From Methylococcus sp. Mc7 (lineage in GTDB: Bacteria > Pseudomonadota > Gammaproteobacteria > Methylococcales > Methylococcaceae), in contig NZ_CP079095.1 in assembly GCF_019285515.1 (NCBI RefSeq), positions 3,566,501 through 3,630,500 of the forward strand: a stretch of 64,000 nucleotides of DNA, read 5' to 3'. Numbering within the stretch: the stretch's first letter is position 1; every line of letters starts with the position of its first letter. Both the position numbers and the translations under genes were made by a program. This document shows, piece by piece, positions 39,774-48,267 of this stretch. The notes below the pieces were generated by a model. That model saw only the letters and a program-made list of their open reading frames with translations, was not told the origin of the DNA and made no database searches.

Positions 39774-40850
39774 TCACTTTTCCGGCAATTCGGGGGGCAG
39801 GCCGGGCGGTTCCGGTTCGTCGAATTCGGCGTCCTGGCCGAGCTGGAACCGGCGCGAGGCGTTGATGACCCAGCCCTTGGCCTTGGCGAGCTTGATGTCC
39901 CTGACTTCTTCCTCCAGCAGCAGGCGCTGGCGCTCCAGCGCGAGCAGCTCGATTTCCCGGCGCAGGCGGGCGTCGGCGTCGTCCATGGCTTCGGCGCGCC
40001 GGGCTTTCGACTGCAGCTCGGCCTCGATCTCCATTTCCCGCAGTTTCTGCTCGTGGCGCACCTGCTCTTCCTTCTGGCGGGCTTCCGCGGCCCGCCGTTC
40101 GGCCTGCAGTGCTTCTTCCGCGGCGAGTTCGGCCTTCAGACGCTCGGTTTCGTGGGCGTACTTCGCCTTCCGCAACTCGGTCTCCCGCTGTTCCAGCGCC
40201 AGCCTTGCCCGTTCCCGATCCATCCGGGCCGTTTCGTCCTGGGCCTCCTGCTCCCGCCGCCGCCGTTCTGCTTCGGCGGCGAGGTCACGCTGGCGCAGCA
40301 GCAAAGCCCGATAGAGCGGACGATGCGGCGACCACGGCGGCAGGTTCTCGACTTCCGCCTCGTCCAGCGCCCGGAATTCCGGGGTGAGGACGCAGCGGGC
40401 GCGGCAGCGGATGCCCTGTGCGGCCAGGGCCTCGTTGGTCAGGGTTTCGACGCGCCGTTCGATCCCCGCACATCCCTCCGTCAGCCAGAACGGGTCTTCC
40501 AGCACCCGCAGTTCTTCCAAGGCCATGTCGAGCAGAACTCGCTGGTAGCGCAGCTTGATGGCATGGGTGAGCTGGTCCAGGCTGTCGGGATTGCTGCGGG
40601 CATAGTCCAGGGTCGGCTGGAATCTCACGAACAGATCGACGCCGATGCGCAGCGCCTCGCCCAGCGTCAGGTCGGGCACCGGCAGGCTCCAGTCCTCGAT
40701 GGCCAGTTCGGTGAGCCGGTGGTAGAAGCGGGGCGTGAAATCGCGCGGTTTGAGGAACAGCTTGCGGAACGGGCCGAGCCGGGCGGTGACGAGGTAATGG
40801 TCGCCGACGAAGCCGGGGTCCCAGCGGTCGTGGTCAGGCTCGCCGTTCAT
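39774..40850 (-). CDS. Coiled-coil protein of unknown function
   Basis: 358 residues. The N-terminal part (about 1-180) is a mixed helical domain, and the C-terminal part from about 185 to 320 is a long charged coiled coil (Glu/Arg/Ala-rich). No known catalytic motif. The ATG at 40850 overlaps the previous gene's stop by 17 nt, which argues for co-translation with that membrane protein. No function assigned. Confidence 0.75.
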   Translation of the reverse strand: MNGEPDHDRWDPGFVGDHYLVTARLGPFRKLFLKPRDFTPRFYHRLTELAIEDWSLPVPDLTLGEALRIGVDLFVRFQPTLDYARSNPDSLDQLTHAIKLRYQRVLLDMALEELRVLEDPFWLTEGCAGIERRVETLTNEALAAQGIRCRARCVLTPEFRALDEAEVENLPPWSPHRPLYRALLLRQRDLAAEAERRRREQEAQDETARMDRERARLALEQRETELRKAKYAHETERLKAELAAEEALQAERRAAEARQKEEQVRHEQKLREMEIEAELQSKARRAEAMDDADARLRREIELLALERQRLLLEEEVRDIKLAKAKGWVINASRRFQLGQDAEFDEPEPPGLPPELPEK

Positions 40851-42105
40851 GGGTTTTTCTTTCGATGAACTGCCGTATGTTGCCATCCTGGATACCCTCG
40901 CCGGCGCCGGCCTGCGGCGGCTCCTTTCTCATGCATTCGGCCATGATGGGGTAGAGATTGGGCGCGAATTCCACGCTGCGTTCGCTCACCTTTCTCAGGA
41001 ACCCCCGGTTGAGCAGGAAGGCCACGGTGAACATGCGGTTCCAGTCGGGAAAGCGTTTCGCCCGTTCGAGCTCGGTCTTCTCGAACACGAACTCCAGCTC
41101 GTCGTTGTCATTGATGGCGAACTGCGAGAACTCGCGCAGGCCCTGGAAGGCCAGCACTTTCTCCTCCTCGGTCAACGGCCCGGGGGCGCTGAACTCCAGC
41201 CGGTATGACAGCACCAGGGTGAAGAAATCCACCATGGCGGCGCAGGCGAGCGCGAACAGGGACAGGTCTTCCCACATGGCGAAGGAGGGGGTGATGCCGC
41301 GGACGAATTCGGCATGGCTGCCCCAGGCCGGCGCTGGAACCGGAGCGGCGCCGTGGACCGATGCGAGATTGTCCGCCTTGGACTGGGCCTGCCGCACCTG
41401 TTCCATGAGTTCGGCATAGAGGGCCGGATTCTTGAGGTCCGCCGAAAACCTCTGCACCGTGCCCCGCGCGGCCGCGATGCGCTGGTCGAGCTCGCCGAAG
41501 CTCGCTTCCATCTGGCGCAGCCGGTTTTCCTCCGCGAGCTGGAGCTCGTTGTAGTGGCTCCACATCGGCCCCTTGCCCACCCGTCTCCGGCTTTCCTCGC
41601 GGATGCCCTGCAAGGTGCCGAGATAGGCCTGGGTGGCCTCCTTCGCCGCCGCATCGGTCCGCTTCTGCTGGCGCGCCATCAGCGTGCTCTTCAGTTTGTT
41701 GATCCGGTCCAGGTAGTCGTTCAGATTCTGGTCCAGGGTGCGGTAGCGGGTCAGCAAGGTGTTGTCCTGCTGCGAAAGCTCGTAGAACTTGAAGTAGGAG
41801 AACGACACCGAGACCAGCAGGGCGACGGCCAGCGTCACACCGACGGTGAGGAAGCGCGCCGGGCTGGCGCGCCAGTGGCAGCCCGCCAGCTCCAGGGAGC
41901 AGATCACGATGACCGACTGCACGGCGACGGTGATGATCAGCGCGATCCAGTCCGTAATGAAGTAGGACAGGCCATAATAGGTGGTGTAGCCGGAGGCGAG
42001 GCTGAGCAGCAGCACCAGCGGAATGGACCAGATGCGCAGGAGGCCCACGAAGGTGCTCTGCACCGAGTTCAGTATCTGCCCGATGCGCCAGACCGATGTG
42101 TTCAT
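40834..42105 (-). CDS. Membrane protein with coiled-coil domain
   Basis: 423 residues with three N-terminal transmembrane helices (about 25-43, 53-72 and 85-103), a long helical region predicted as coiled coil (about 108-270), another helix around 279-298, and a soluble C-terminal part. No recognised family. It is divergent from the small membrane protein/HerA pair and overlaps the coiled-coil gene downstream. The two probably form a complex, an inference from overlap and shared coiled coils. Confidence 0.75.
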   Translation of the reverse strand: MNTSVWRIGQILNSVQSTFVGLLRIWSIPLVLLLSLASGYTTYYGLSYFITDWIALIITVAVQSVIVICSLELAGCHWRASPARFLTVGVTLAVALLVSVSFSYFKFYELSQQDNTLLTRYRTLDQNLNDYLDRINKLKSTLMARQQKRTDAAAKEATQAYLGTLQGIREESRRRVGKGPMWSHYNELQLAEENRLRQMEASFGELDQRIAAARGTVQRFSADLKNPALYAELMEQVRQAQSKADNLASVHGAAPVPAPAWGSHAEFVRGITPSFAMWEDLSLFALACAAMVDFFTLVLSYRLEFSAPGPLTEEEKVLAFQGLREFSQFAINDNDELEFVFEKTELERAKRFPDWNRMFTVAFLLNRGFLRKVSERSVEFAPNLYPIMAECMRKEPPQAGAGEGIQDGNIRQFIERKTHERRA

Positions 42106-42185
42106 GTCGTCCTCGTCCGGGCAGAATGGAAACCTTGGCGGCAGGTCATCGATCGAGTCTATGGGCGAATGTGAAGAGGGAAGCC

Positions 42186-42323
42186 ATGGAGCTGTTCCTG
42201 ATTTTCTCCATTATTGCTTTCCTCGTCATCGTCGGCAACGCATTGCTCTTGTTGCGTACGGCGCGAAAGCCGAAGCTGCCCGATACGGTGCGGCCTAAGC
42301 CTTGCTGGGACGACGAGGACTGA
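42186..42323 (+). CDS. Small single-pass membrane protein
   Basis: 45 residues: one N-terminal hydrophobic helix (LFLIFSIIAFLVIVGNALLL) and a short basic then acidic tail ending CWDDED. An AGAGGGA site lies before the ATG. It begins the plus-strand operon and sits 31 bp before the HerA-type gene. Function unknown. Confidence 0.65.
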   Translation: MELFLIFSIIAFLVIVGNALLLLRTARKPKLPDTVRPKPCWDDED

Positions 42324-42354
42324 TGGCTTGTTTCAACCGGGAGTCGGGATTTCC

Positions 42355-43995
42355 ATGGATGCATCCGAAAATTCGCTGATCGGCCACGTGGTCGAAGTCC
42401 GGGCCGGACGTTTCGTCGCCCGTCTGCTGTCGGAGGAGGAAGGCTTCCGCAGCGAGGTGTCGTTGGGGGAGGAAGCCCAGCGTCCCGGTCAGGTCGGTGC
42501 CTACGTGTCGGTCCGGCATGGCGCTTTCCGCATCCTTGCGCTGGTTCGGGAGGTCTCCGGCGGGGGCGCCGGATCGGCCGCCGGCAGCTCGATGCAGTTG
42601 GTACCACTGGGCGAATTCAACGACAAGGGCGCATTCAGCCGCGGGGTGCGGCGTTATCCGGTGCCGGGCGCCGAGGTCCACGCCGCCGCGCCTCAAGAGA
42701 TCAACGCCGTGTTCGCCCGCACCCGCAGCCTGCGGTTCAATCCGGGCTATCTGCCGAATCACCCCGCGACCGGCGTCTATCTCGACCCCTCGGCCCTGTG
42801 CAGCCGGCATTTCGCCATCCTCGGCCAATCCGGCGCCGGCAAGTCCTGGACCGTGGCCAGCCTGATCCAGCGCATGCTCGTCTCCAGTCCCAAGGCGCAC
42901 ATCATCCTGCTGGATCTGCACGGCGAGTACTGCTGGCGCGGCGCCGATGGCACGGTCCACTGCGCATTTCCGCCCGAGGCCACCCGGGCGATGGATGCCC
43001 GGGAACTGGAAATTCCCTACTGGCTGATGAGCTTCGCCGAGCTGGTGGATCTCCTGATCGAGCGGGACGATCCGGCGGCCTCGATCCAGACCGCCTTCCT
43101 GCGCGAAGCGGTGTTCGAACTCAAGCGGCGGAGCGCCCGCGGGCTGGGTCTGGAAGGGGCGTCGATCGATGCGCCGGTGTATTTCTCGCTGCAGGAGGTG
43201 TACGAGCGTTTCAAGGAAGCCAATGAACACCGGACCGATTTCGGCAAGACCAAGGGGCCGCTGTTCGGGCAGTTCGACGAATTCCTGCTCAAGCTCGGCA
43301 GCCGGCTGCACGACGTGCGCTACGATTTTCTGCTCAACCCGAGCCGCCGCAACCGGTCGGAGAGCCTGCCCGGTCTGCTGCGGGATTTCGTCGGCTTGGG
43401 CGAGCCGCGCTGCCGGATCAGCGTGATCGACCTGAGTCCCGTGCCGTTCGACGTGCGCCCGACCGTTTCCGCCCAGATCGGCCGCCTGGCCTTCGAGTTC
43501 AACTACTGGAATCCGGACCGGCGTGAATTCCCCATCCTGCTGGTCTGCGAAGAGGCGCACGCCTACATTCCCCGCGAACACGCCACCCAGTACGAAGGCA
43601 CGCGGAAGTCGATGGAGCGCATCGCCAAGGAGGGGCGCAAATACGGCGTCGGCCTCGCCGTGGTCAGCCAGCGCCCGCACGAACTTTCCGAGACGGTGCT
43701 TTCGCAGTGCGGGTCCTACATCTGCCTGAGGATCAGTAATCCGGACGACCAGGCTTATGTCCGCAAGCTGGTGCCGGAGGGGGAGGCCGATCTGGTGGAG
43801 GTCCTCACCGCGCTCGGCCGGGGCGAGGCCCTGATCCTGGGCGAGACGACACCGCTGCCGGTACGCTGCCAGATATTCAAGCCGGACCCGCCGCCCAACA
43901 GCAACGACGTGGACTTCCATCGAGCCTGGAACGCCGATGCGGACGACCTCGATGTCGAGGCGATCGTCCGGCGCTGGTGGAGCCAGGGGCGGTAA
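42355..43995 (+). CDS. HerA-type ATPase
   Basis: 546-residue HerA/FtsK-like hexameric translocase. The N-terminal beta-barrel (HAS) domain spans about residues 1-130. Walker A is GQSGAGKSWT near residue 157, and Walker B is ILLVCEEAHAYI near residue 395. The Arg-finger region SQRPHELSETVLSQC follows. In other systems HerA pairs with NurA or with defence nucleases; no NurA neighbour is visible here. Its neighbours are membrane and coiled-coil proteins. Confidence 0.88.
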   Translation: MDASENSLIGHVVEVRAGRFVARLLSEEEGFRSEVSLGEEAQRPGQVGAYVSVRHGAFRILALVREVSGGGAGSAAGSSMQLVPLGEFNDKGAFSRGVRRYPVPGAEVHAAAPQEINAVFARTRSLRFNPGYLPNHPATGVYLDPSALCSRHFAILGQSGAGKSWTVASLIQRMLVSSPKAHIILLDLHGEYCWRGADGTVHCAFPPEATRAMDARELEIPYWLMSFAELVDLLIERDDPAASIQTAFLREAVFELKRRSARGLGLEGASIDAPVYFSLQEVYERFKEANEHRTDFGKTKGPLFGQFDEFLLKLGSRLHDVRYDFLLNPSRRNRSESLPGLLRDFVGLGEPRCRISVIDLSPVPFDVRPTVSAQIGRLAFEFNYWNPDRREFPILLVCEEAHAYIPREHATQYEGTRKSMERIAKEGRKYGVGLAVVSQRPHELSETVLSQCGSYICLRISNPDDQAYVRKLVPEGEADLVEVLTALGRGEALILGETTPLPVRCQIFKPDPPPNSNDVDFHRAWNADADDLDVEAIVRRWWSQGR

Positions 43996-44089
43996 GCCGC
44001 TCCCAGCGCTTGTATGCCCGCCGCCTTCGGTGTATGAGTAGGCTCATCCCCGCAGGCCGACGCCTTCCGCAAGCTCGGGAATCGGAGTC

Positions 44090-44425
44090 ATGAACCTTAC
44101 GACCGAAACCATCGACGGCAAGACCGTCCTGAGGCTGGGCGAACAGCGCCTGGATGCCCACAATTCCGGCGAGCTGAAGGACTTCATGCTCAAGCTGCTG
44201 GAGGGCGGCAGCCGCCATCTGGTCGTCGACCTGAGCGGAGTGGGATTCATCGACAGTTCGGGGCTGGGCGCCCTGTTGTCCGGGCAGAAGAATGCCGCTC
44301 TGCGCTCCAGCGTCTTGCTGCTGGCGGGTCTCCAGCCGCGGGTGCGCTCCATGTTCGAGCTGACCCGCCTGCACCGGGTGTTCGAGATCTATTCCACCGT
44401 CGAGGAAGCATTGCGCGGCGAGTAG
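44090..44425 (+). CDS. Anti-sigma factor antagonist, STAS domain
   Basis: 111-residue SpoIIAA/RsbV-type protein. The phosphoserine site is Ser56-Ser57 in GFIDSSGLGALL. Unphosphorylated forms of such proteins bind the anti-sigma factor and free the sigma factor. The gene for the likely kinase partner starts 14 bp after its stop, and a PP2C phosphatase is at the end of the same operon. Confidence 0.9.
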   Translation: MNLTTETIDGKTVLRLGEQRLDAHNSGELKDFMLKLLEGGSRHLVVDLSGVGFIDSSGLGALLSGQKNAALRSSVLLLAGLQPRVRSMFELTRLHRVFEIYSTVEEALRGE

Positions 44426-44438
44426 CCGGGAGGGTGCC

Positions 44439-44867
44439 ATGCACGGCGAAACCGATGTCGATGTCGACATCGCGGTCCCCAACCAGACCCGTTACCTCGG
44501 GCTGATCGGGAACATCGCGGAGCAGATCGCCAGGGAACTGGTGGACTACCGCGGTGACCGCGATACGCTGGGTTACCACATGAACCTGGTGCTGACCGAA
44601 GCCATGGTCAACGCGATCGAGCACGCCACGCCGGGTGAGACGGACAAGACGGTCCGGGTTTGGATCCACATCGAGGACGAGGAACTGTGCATCCGCGTCT
44701 ACGACCAGGGGCAGGGTTTCGACCTGGAGTCCGTCCCGATGCCCGATTTCGACGAGCCGGGCGAACACGGCCGCGGCATCTTTTTCATCCGCACCCTGAT
44801 GGACTCGGTGACCTACCGCCGTACCGAGAGCGGCAATGTCCTGGAAATGCGCAAGAAGCTGGCCTAG
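44439..44867 (+). CDS. RsbW-type anti-sigma serine kinase
   Basis: 142-residue GHKL ATPase. The N box is LTEAMVNAIEHAT, the G1 box VYDQGQGFD, and the G2 region GEHGRGIFFI. The fold is that of RsbW/SpoIIAB kinases, which bind a sigma factor or other partner and phosphorylate their STAS antagonist. No sigma-factor gene is next to it, so the target is unknown. Confidence 0.9.
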   Translation: MHGETDVDVDIAVPNQTRYLGLIGNIAEQIARELVDYRGDRDTLGYHMNLVLTEAMVNAIEHATPGETDKTVRVWIHIEDEELCIRVYDQGQGFDLESVPMPDFDEPGEHGRGIFFIRTLMDSVTYRRTESGNVLEMRKKLA

Positions 44868-44887
44868 CTCAGCGGGAGGGCGCCGGT

Positions 44888-47800
44888 ATGGACGGTAGGC
44901 GGCCGGCCGCCGGCCAAAGCTGGGAAAGCGCTTACGCCGCCGTTCTGAAGCGATTTTGCCGCAGCAGGAGGATCGCCGCGGAGCCGCTGCCCGATGCCCG
45001 GGTTTTCCCGGCCGAATACCGCTCGCGGATTCCGCCGGCGGCGGCAGTGCGGGATGCGATCTTGCTCGAAAAGGCCGTACGGACGGAATCCGGCGCTGCC
45101 GATCTGTGGCGGCCTTCCCCACATTTCGGCGATGCTCACTGCCGGTTGCGAATCTACAGCCCGGCCGAGGAGGATCTCGACCGGATCATGCCGCTGCTGC
45201 AGAATCTGGGGCTCCGCATCGTCGATCAGATCCAGTTCAGGCTCGCCTTCCGAGGGCGATGCTGCTCCGTCCGCAGTTTCGTCGTGGCCTCGGGTGGAGC
45301 GCCGGCCGGTGATCTCATGCCGCTGCGCAAACCGCTGCTGGATGCCCTGGCCGCCTTGACGGCGGGCCGCGTGGAGAATGACGCGCTCAACGCGCTGATC
45401 CTCGCCACCGGCCTGTCGTGGAAGGAAATCGACGTCTTCAGGGCCTATCACAATTACCGCCTGCAACTCGGCGGCCGGTTCGGGCGTTCGCGTTTTTTCC
45501 GGGCGCTGTTCAACAATCCCGAGGCCACCCGGCTTCTCTACCGGTATTTCGAAAGCCGGTTCCACCCGGACGCGCAGGGTGACGAGGAGGCGCAGTCGGG
45601 GCTCCGGCAGGACTTCGTCGCGGCACTGAACGACGTGACGGACAGGGGGGAAGACCACGTCCTCCGGGATCTGTTCAACCTGATCGATGCCACCGTGCGC
45701 ACGAATTTCTACCGGCGCCGCGACGATCCCGATTTCTTCATCGCCTTCAAGATCAGCAGCCTCGGCGTCTTCGACATGCCCGCGCCGAAACCGCTGTTCG
45801 AAATCTACGTGCATTCGGCGGCGATGGAGGGCATCCACTTGCGCGGCGCGCGAGTGGCCCGCGGCGGCATCCGGTGGTCGGACCGGCCGGACGATTTCCG
45901 GGTCGAGATACTGGACCTGATGCAGACCCAGATGATCAAGAATGCCCTGATCGTGCCGCAGGGCGCCAAGGGCGGCTTCGTCCTGAAGTCGCCCTGCCGC
46001 GATCCCGATGAGTGCCAGCGCCTCGCGACGGCGGCCTATGCCACGCTCATCCGCGGCATGCTGGATTTGACCGACAACGTCACGGCGGGCGGTGTCATGC
46101 GGCCCCCTTTCGTCGTCGCCCATGACGATCCCGATCCGTATCTGGTCGTCGCCGCGGACAAAGGTACCGCGCGGCTTTCCGACACCGCCAACGCCATCGC
46201 TCAGGAATACGGCTTCTGGCTGGGGGATGCCTTCGCCGCTGGCGGCTCACAGGGTTACGACCATAAGCGTCTCGGCATCACGGCCCGCGGCGTATGGGAA
46301 TGCGTGAAGCGCCATTTCGCGGAGTTGAATCGGGACATCGGAAAGGAGCCGTTCACGGTGGTCGGCGTCGGCAGCATGGACGGCGACGTGTTCGGCAACG
46401 GCATGCTGTATTCCCGGAACATCCGGTTGCTGGCGGCTTTCAGCGGCCAGCACATCTTTCTCGACCCGGACCCCGATCCGGAGGTGTCGTATCGGGAGCG
46501 GCGGCGGCTGTACGACCTGCCGGGTTCCAGTTGGGCGGATTACGACGGACGGGCTATCTCATCCGGCGGCGGCGTGTTCCGGCGCGATGCGAAGGATATC
46601 CCCCTCTCGCCGCCGGTCCGGGCCTGGCTCGGCGTGCGGCACCGGTCCGTCGACGGCGAAGGGCTCGTCCGCCTGCTGCTGACCGCCCCGGTCGATCTGC
46701 TCTGGCTGGGCGGCATCGGGACCTATGTGAAGGGCAGTGCGGAGAGCCACGAAGACGTCGGCGACCGGGCCAACGACGCGGTGCGGGTGGACGGCATCGA
46801 GTTGCGTGCGGCGGTGGTGGCGGAAGGCGCCAACCTCGGCTTTACCCAGCCGGGACGCGTGGAGTTCGCCTTGGGCAACGGCCGCATCAATACCGATGCG
46901 GTGGACAATTCGGCCGGCGTGGATCTGTCCGACCACGAGGTCAACCTGAAGATACTGACCGGACTGTTGCGGGAGCAGGGGATATTGGGCGGCGGAGAGG
47001 AGCGCAACCGGTTTCTGGCCGAGCTGACCCGTACCGTTTGCGATTCGGTGCTGCGAGACAACGCGTCCCAGAGCCTCTGTATTTCGCTCGACCGGGAACG
47101 CTGCCTTCGTGACGCGGAGCCTTTCCTGGAGCTCGCGGAGCGGCTCGAAAACGCCGGCAGCCTGGACCCTGGCTACGAGTCGTTCCCGGGCCGGAAAGAG
47201 GTTCAGGCCCGCGAGGGGCGCGGGCTGGTCCGGCCGGAACTGGCGGTCCTGCTCGCCCATGCCAAGCTGGTCCTGAAGCGGACACTGCTCGACGCGCCCG
47301 GCTTCCTCGAAGCCGAATGGTGCCGTCCGATCCTGGCGGAATATTTTCCGCCGGAGGCGAGGCAGCGTTGTGGCTCGGCTCTCCATGAGCATTCCCTGGC
47401 CTCTGAAATCACGGCCACCGTCATCTGCAATCGCATCCTGGACCAGGCCGGCCCGTCTTTCCTCGCTCTGGCCGACGAACTCGATCCGGGCATAGCCGCC
47501 GATCTGGCCGGCGCCTATCTGTGCTTCGACGCCGTCCTCGGGGGCGCGGCGTTGCGGAGAACGGTTTCGGCGTGGGGCGGAAGCGTGGAGGTGTCTCGCT
47601 CATACCGCATGCTTTTGGACCTGGAGGATCTCCTGTGCGCCTGTTGCGACTGGGCGGTCCGTGAGGGTCTCGGACTGCGTCCCTCTGAAACCGAAATCGG
47701 AGTCTGGCGGTCCGATCTGGCGGAGTATCTGCACTACCGGGAGGCATCGCTCGGCGACGTTGAGCGAACGGCTTGGGGCGGGCGGCTGGCCGAGTTGAAG

Positions 47801-48256
47801 GGGCTCGGGTTCGGCCAAGAGCAAGCTCGGATATTGGCGTTGCTCGCGGAGCTCCGGGATTTTCCGGTGCTGGCGAAGCTCGCCCGATCGGCCGGTGCGC
47901 CATTGGAAAAGGTTGCCGCCGTGGACGACGCCATCGCCGAACATCTGGGGATTCGCCGCTGTCTCAACCTGCTCCGCAACGTCCGGCCGCGCGACCGCTG
48001 GGAGCGGCGCGCGCAGGCCGCTCTCCTCGAGCGGTTCCGCAGGGCCGCGGCGCACCTGACCGGGCAGGCATTGCGGGCGGAGAGGCTGGAACCGTCGGCC
48101 TTGTTTTCCGGGGAGCGGCTTCGGCGCCGGCTGACGCGGTTCCGGCGGCTGCTGAACGAGCTGGAAGAAACCTCCTCGCCGTCCCTGACGCCTTTCGCCG
48201 TCCTGGGCGTGGAGCTGGAAGCTCTGGTCGACCTGGGGCGGTCGCCGGGCGTCTGA
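44888..48256 (+). CDS. NAD-specific glutamate dehydrogenase, large type
   Basis: 1122-residue enzyme of the large NAD-GDH class, which converts glutamate to 2-oxoglutarate and ammonia. The catalytic region near residue 325-365 reads GGIRWSDRPDDFR followed by IVPQGAKGGFVLK, and a Rossmann part follows (LWLGGIGTYVKG, VVAEGANLGFTQPG). It is much shorter than the ~1600-residue GdhB class, lacking about 500 N-terminal residues. A GGGAGGG site precedes the ATG. It lies between the RsbW-type kinase and the PP2C phosphatase. Confidence 0.9.
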   Translation: MDGRRPAAGQSWESAYAAVLKRFCRSRRIAAEPLPDARVFPAEYRSRIPPAAAVRDAILLEKAVRTESGAADLWRPSPHFGDAHCRLRIYSPAEEDLDRIMPLLQNLGLRIVDQIQFRLAFRGRCCSVRSFVVASGGAPAGDLMPLRKPLLDALAALTAGRVENDALNALILATGLSWKEIDVFRAYHNYRLQLGGRFGRSRFFRALFNNPEATRLLYRYFESRFHPDAQGDEEAQSGLRQDFVAALNDVTDRGEDHVLRDLFNLIDATVRTNFYRRRDDPDFFIAFKISSLGVFDMPAPKPLFEIYVHSAAMEGIHLRGARVARGGIRWSDRPDDFRVEILDLMQTQMIKNALIVPQGAKGGFVLKSPCRDPDECQRLATAAYATLIRGMLDLTDNVTAGGVMRPPFVVAHDDPDPYLVVAADKGTARLSDTANAIAQEYGFWLGDAFAAGGSQGYDHKRLGITARGVWECVKRHFAELNRDIGKEPFTVVGVGSMDGDVFGNGMLYSRNIRLLAAFSGQHIFLDPDPDPEVSYRERRRLYDLPGSSWADYDGRAISSGGGVFRRDAKDIPLSPPVRAWLGVRHRSVDGEGLVRLLLTAPVDLLWLGGIGTYVKGSAESHEDVGDRANDAVRVDGIELRAAVVAEGANLGFTQPGRVEFALGNGRINTDAVDNSAGVDLSDHEVNLKILTGLLREQGILGGGEERNRFLAELTRTVCDSVLRDNASQSLCISLDRERCLRDAEPFLELAERLENAGSLDPGYESFPGRKEVQAREGRGLVRPELAVLLAHAKLVLKRTLLDAPGFLEAEWCRPILAEYFPPEARQRCGSALHEHSLASEITATVICNRILDQAGPSFLALADELDPGIAADLAGAYLCFDAVLGGAALRRTVSAWGGSVEVSRSYRMLLDLEDLLCACCDWAVREGLGLRPSETEIGVWRSDLAEYLHYREASLGDVERTAWGGRLAELKGLGFGQEQARILALLAELRDFPVLAKLARSAGAPLEKVAAVDDAIAEHLGIRRCLNLLRNVRPRDRWERRAQAALLERFRRAAAHLTGQALRAERLEPSALFSGERLRRRLTRFRRLLNELEETSSPSLTPFAVLGVELEALVDLGRSPGV

Positions 48257-48267
48257 AGGAGCGGTCC

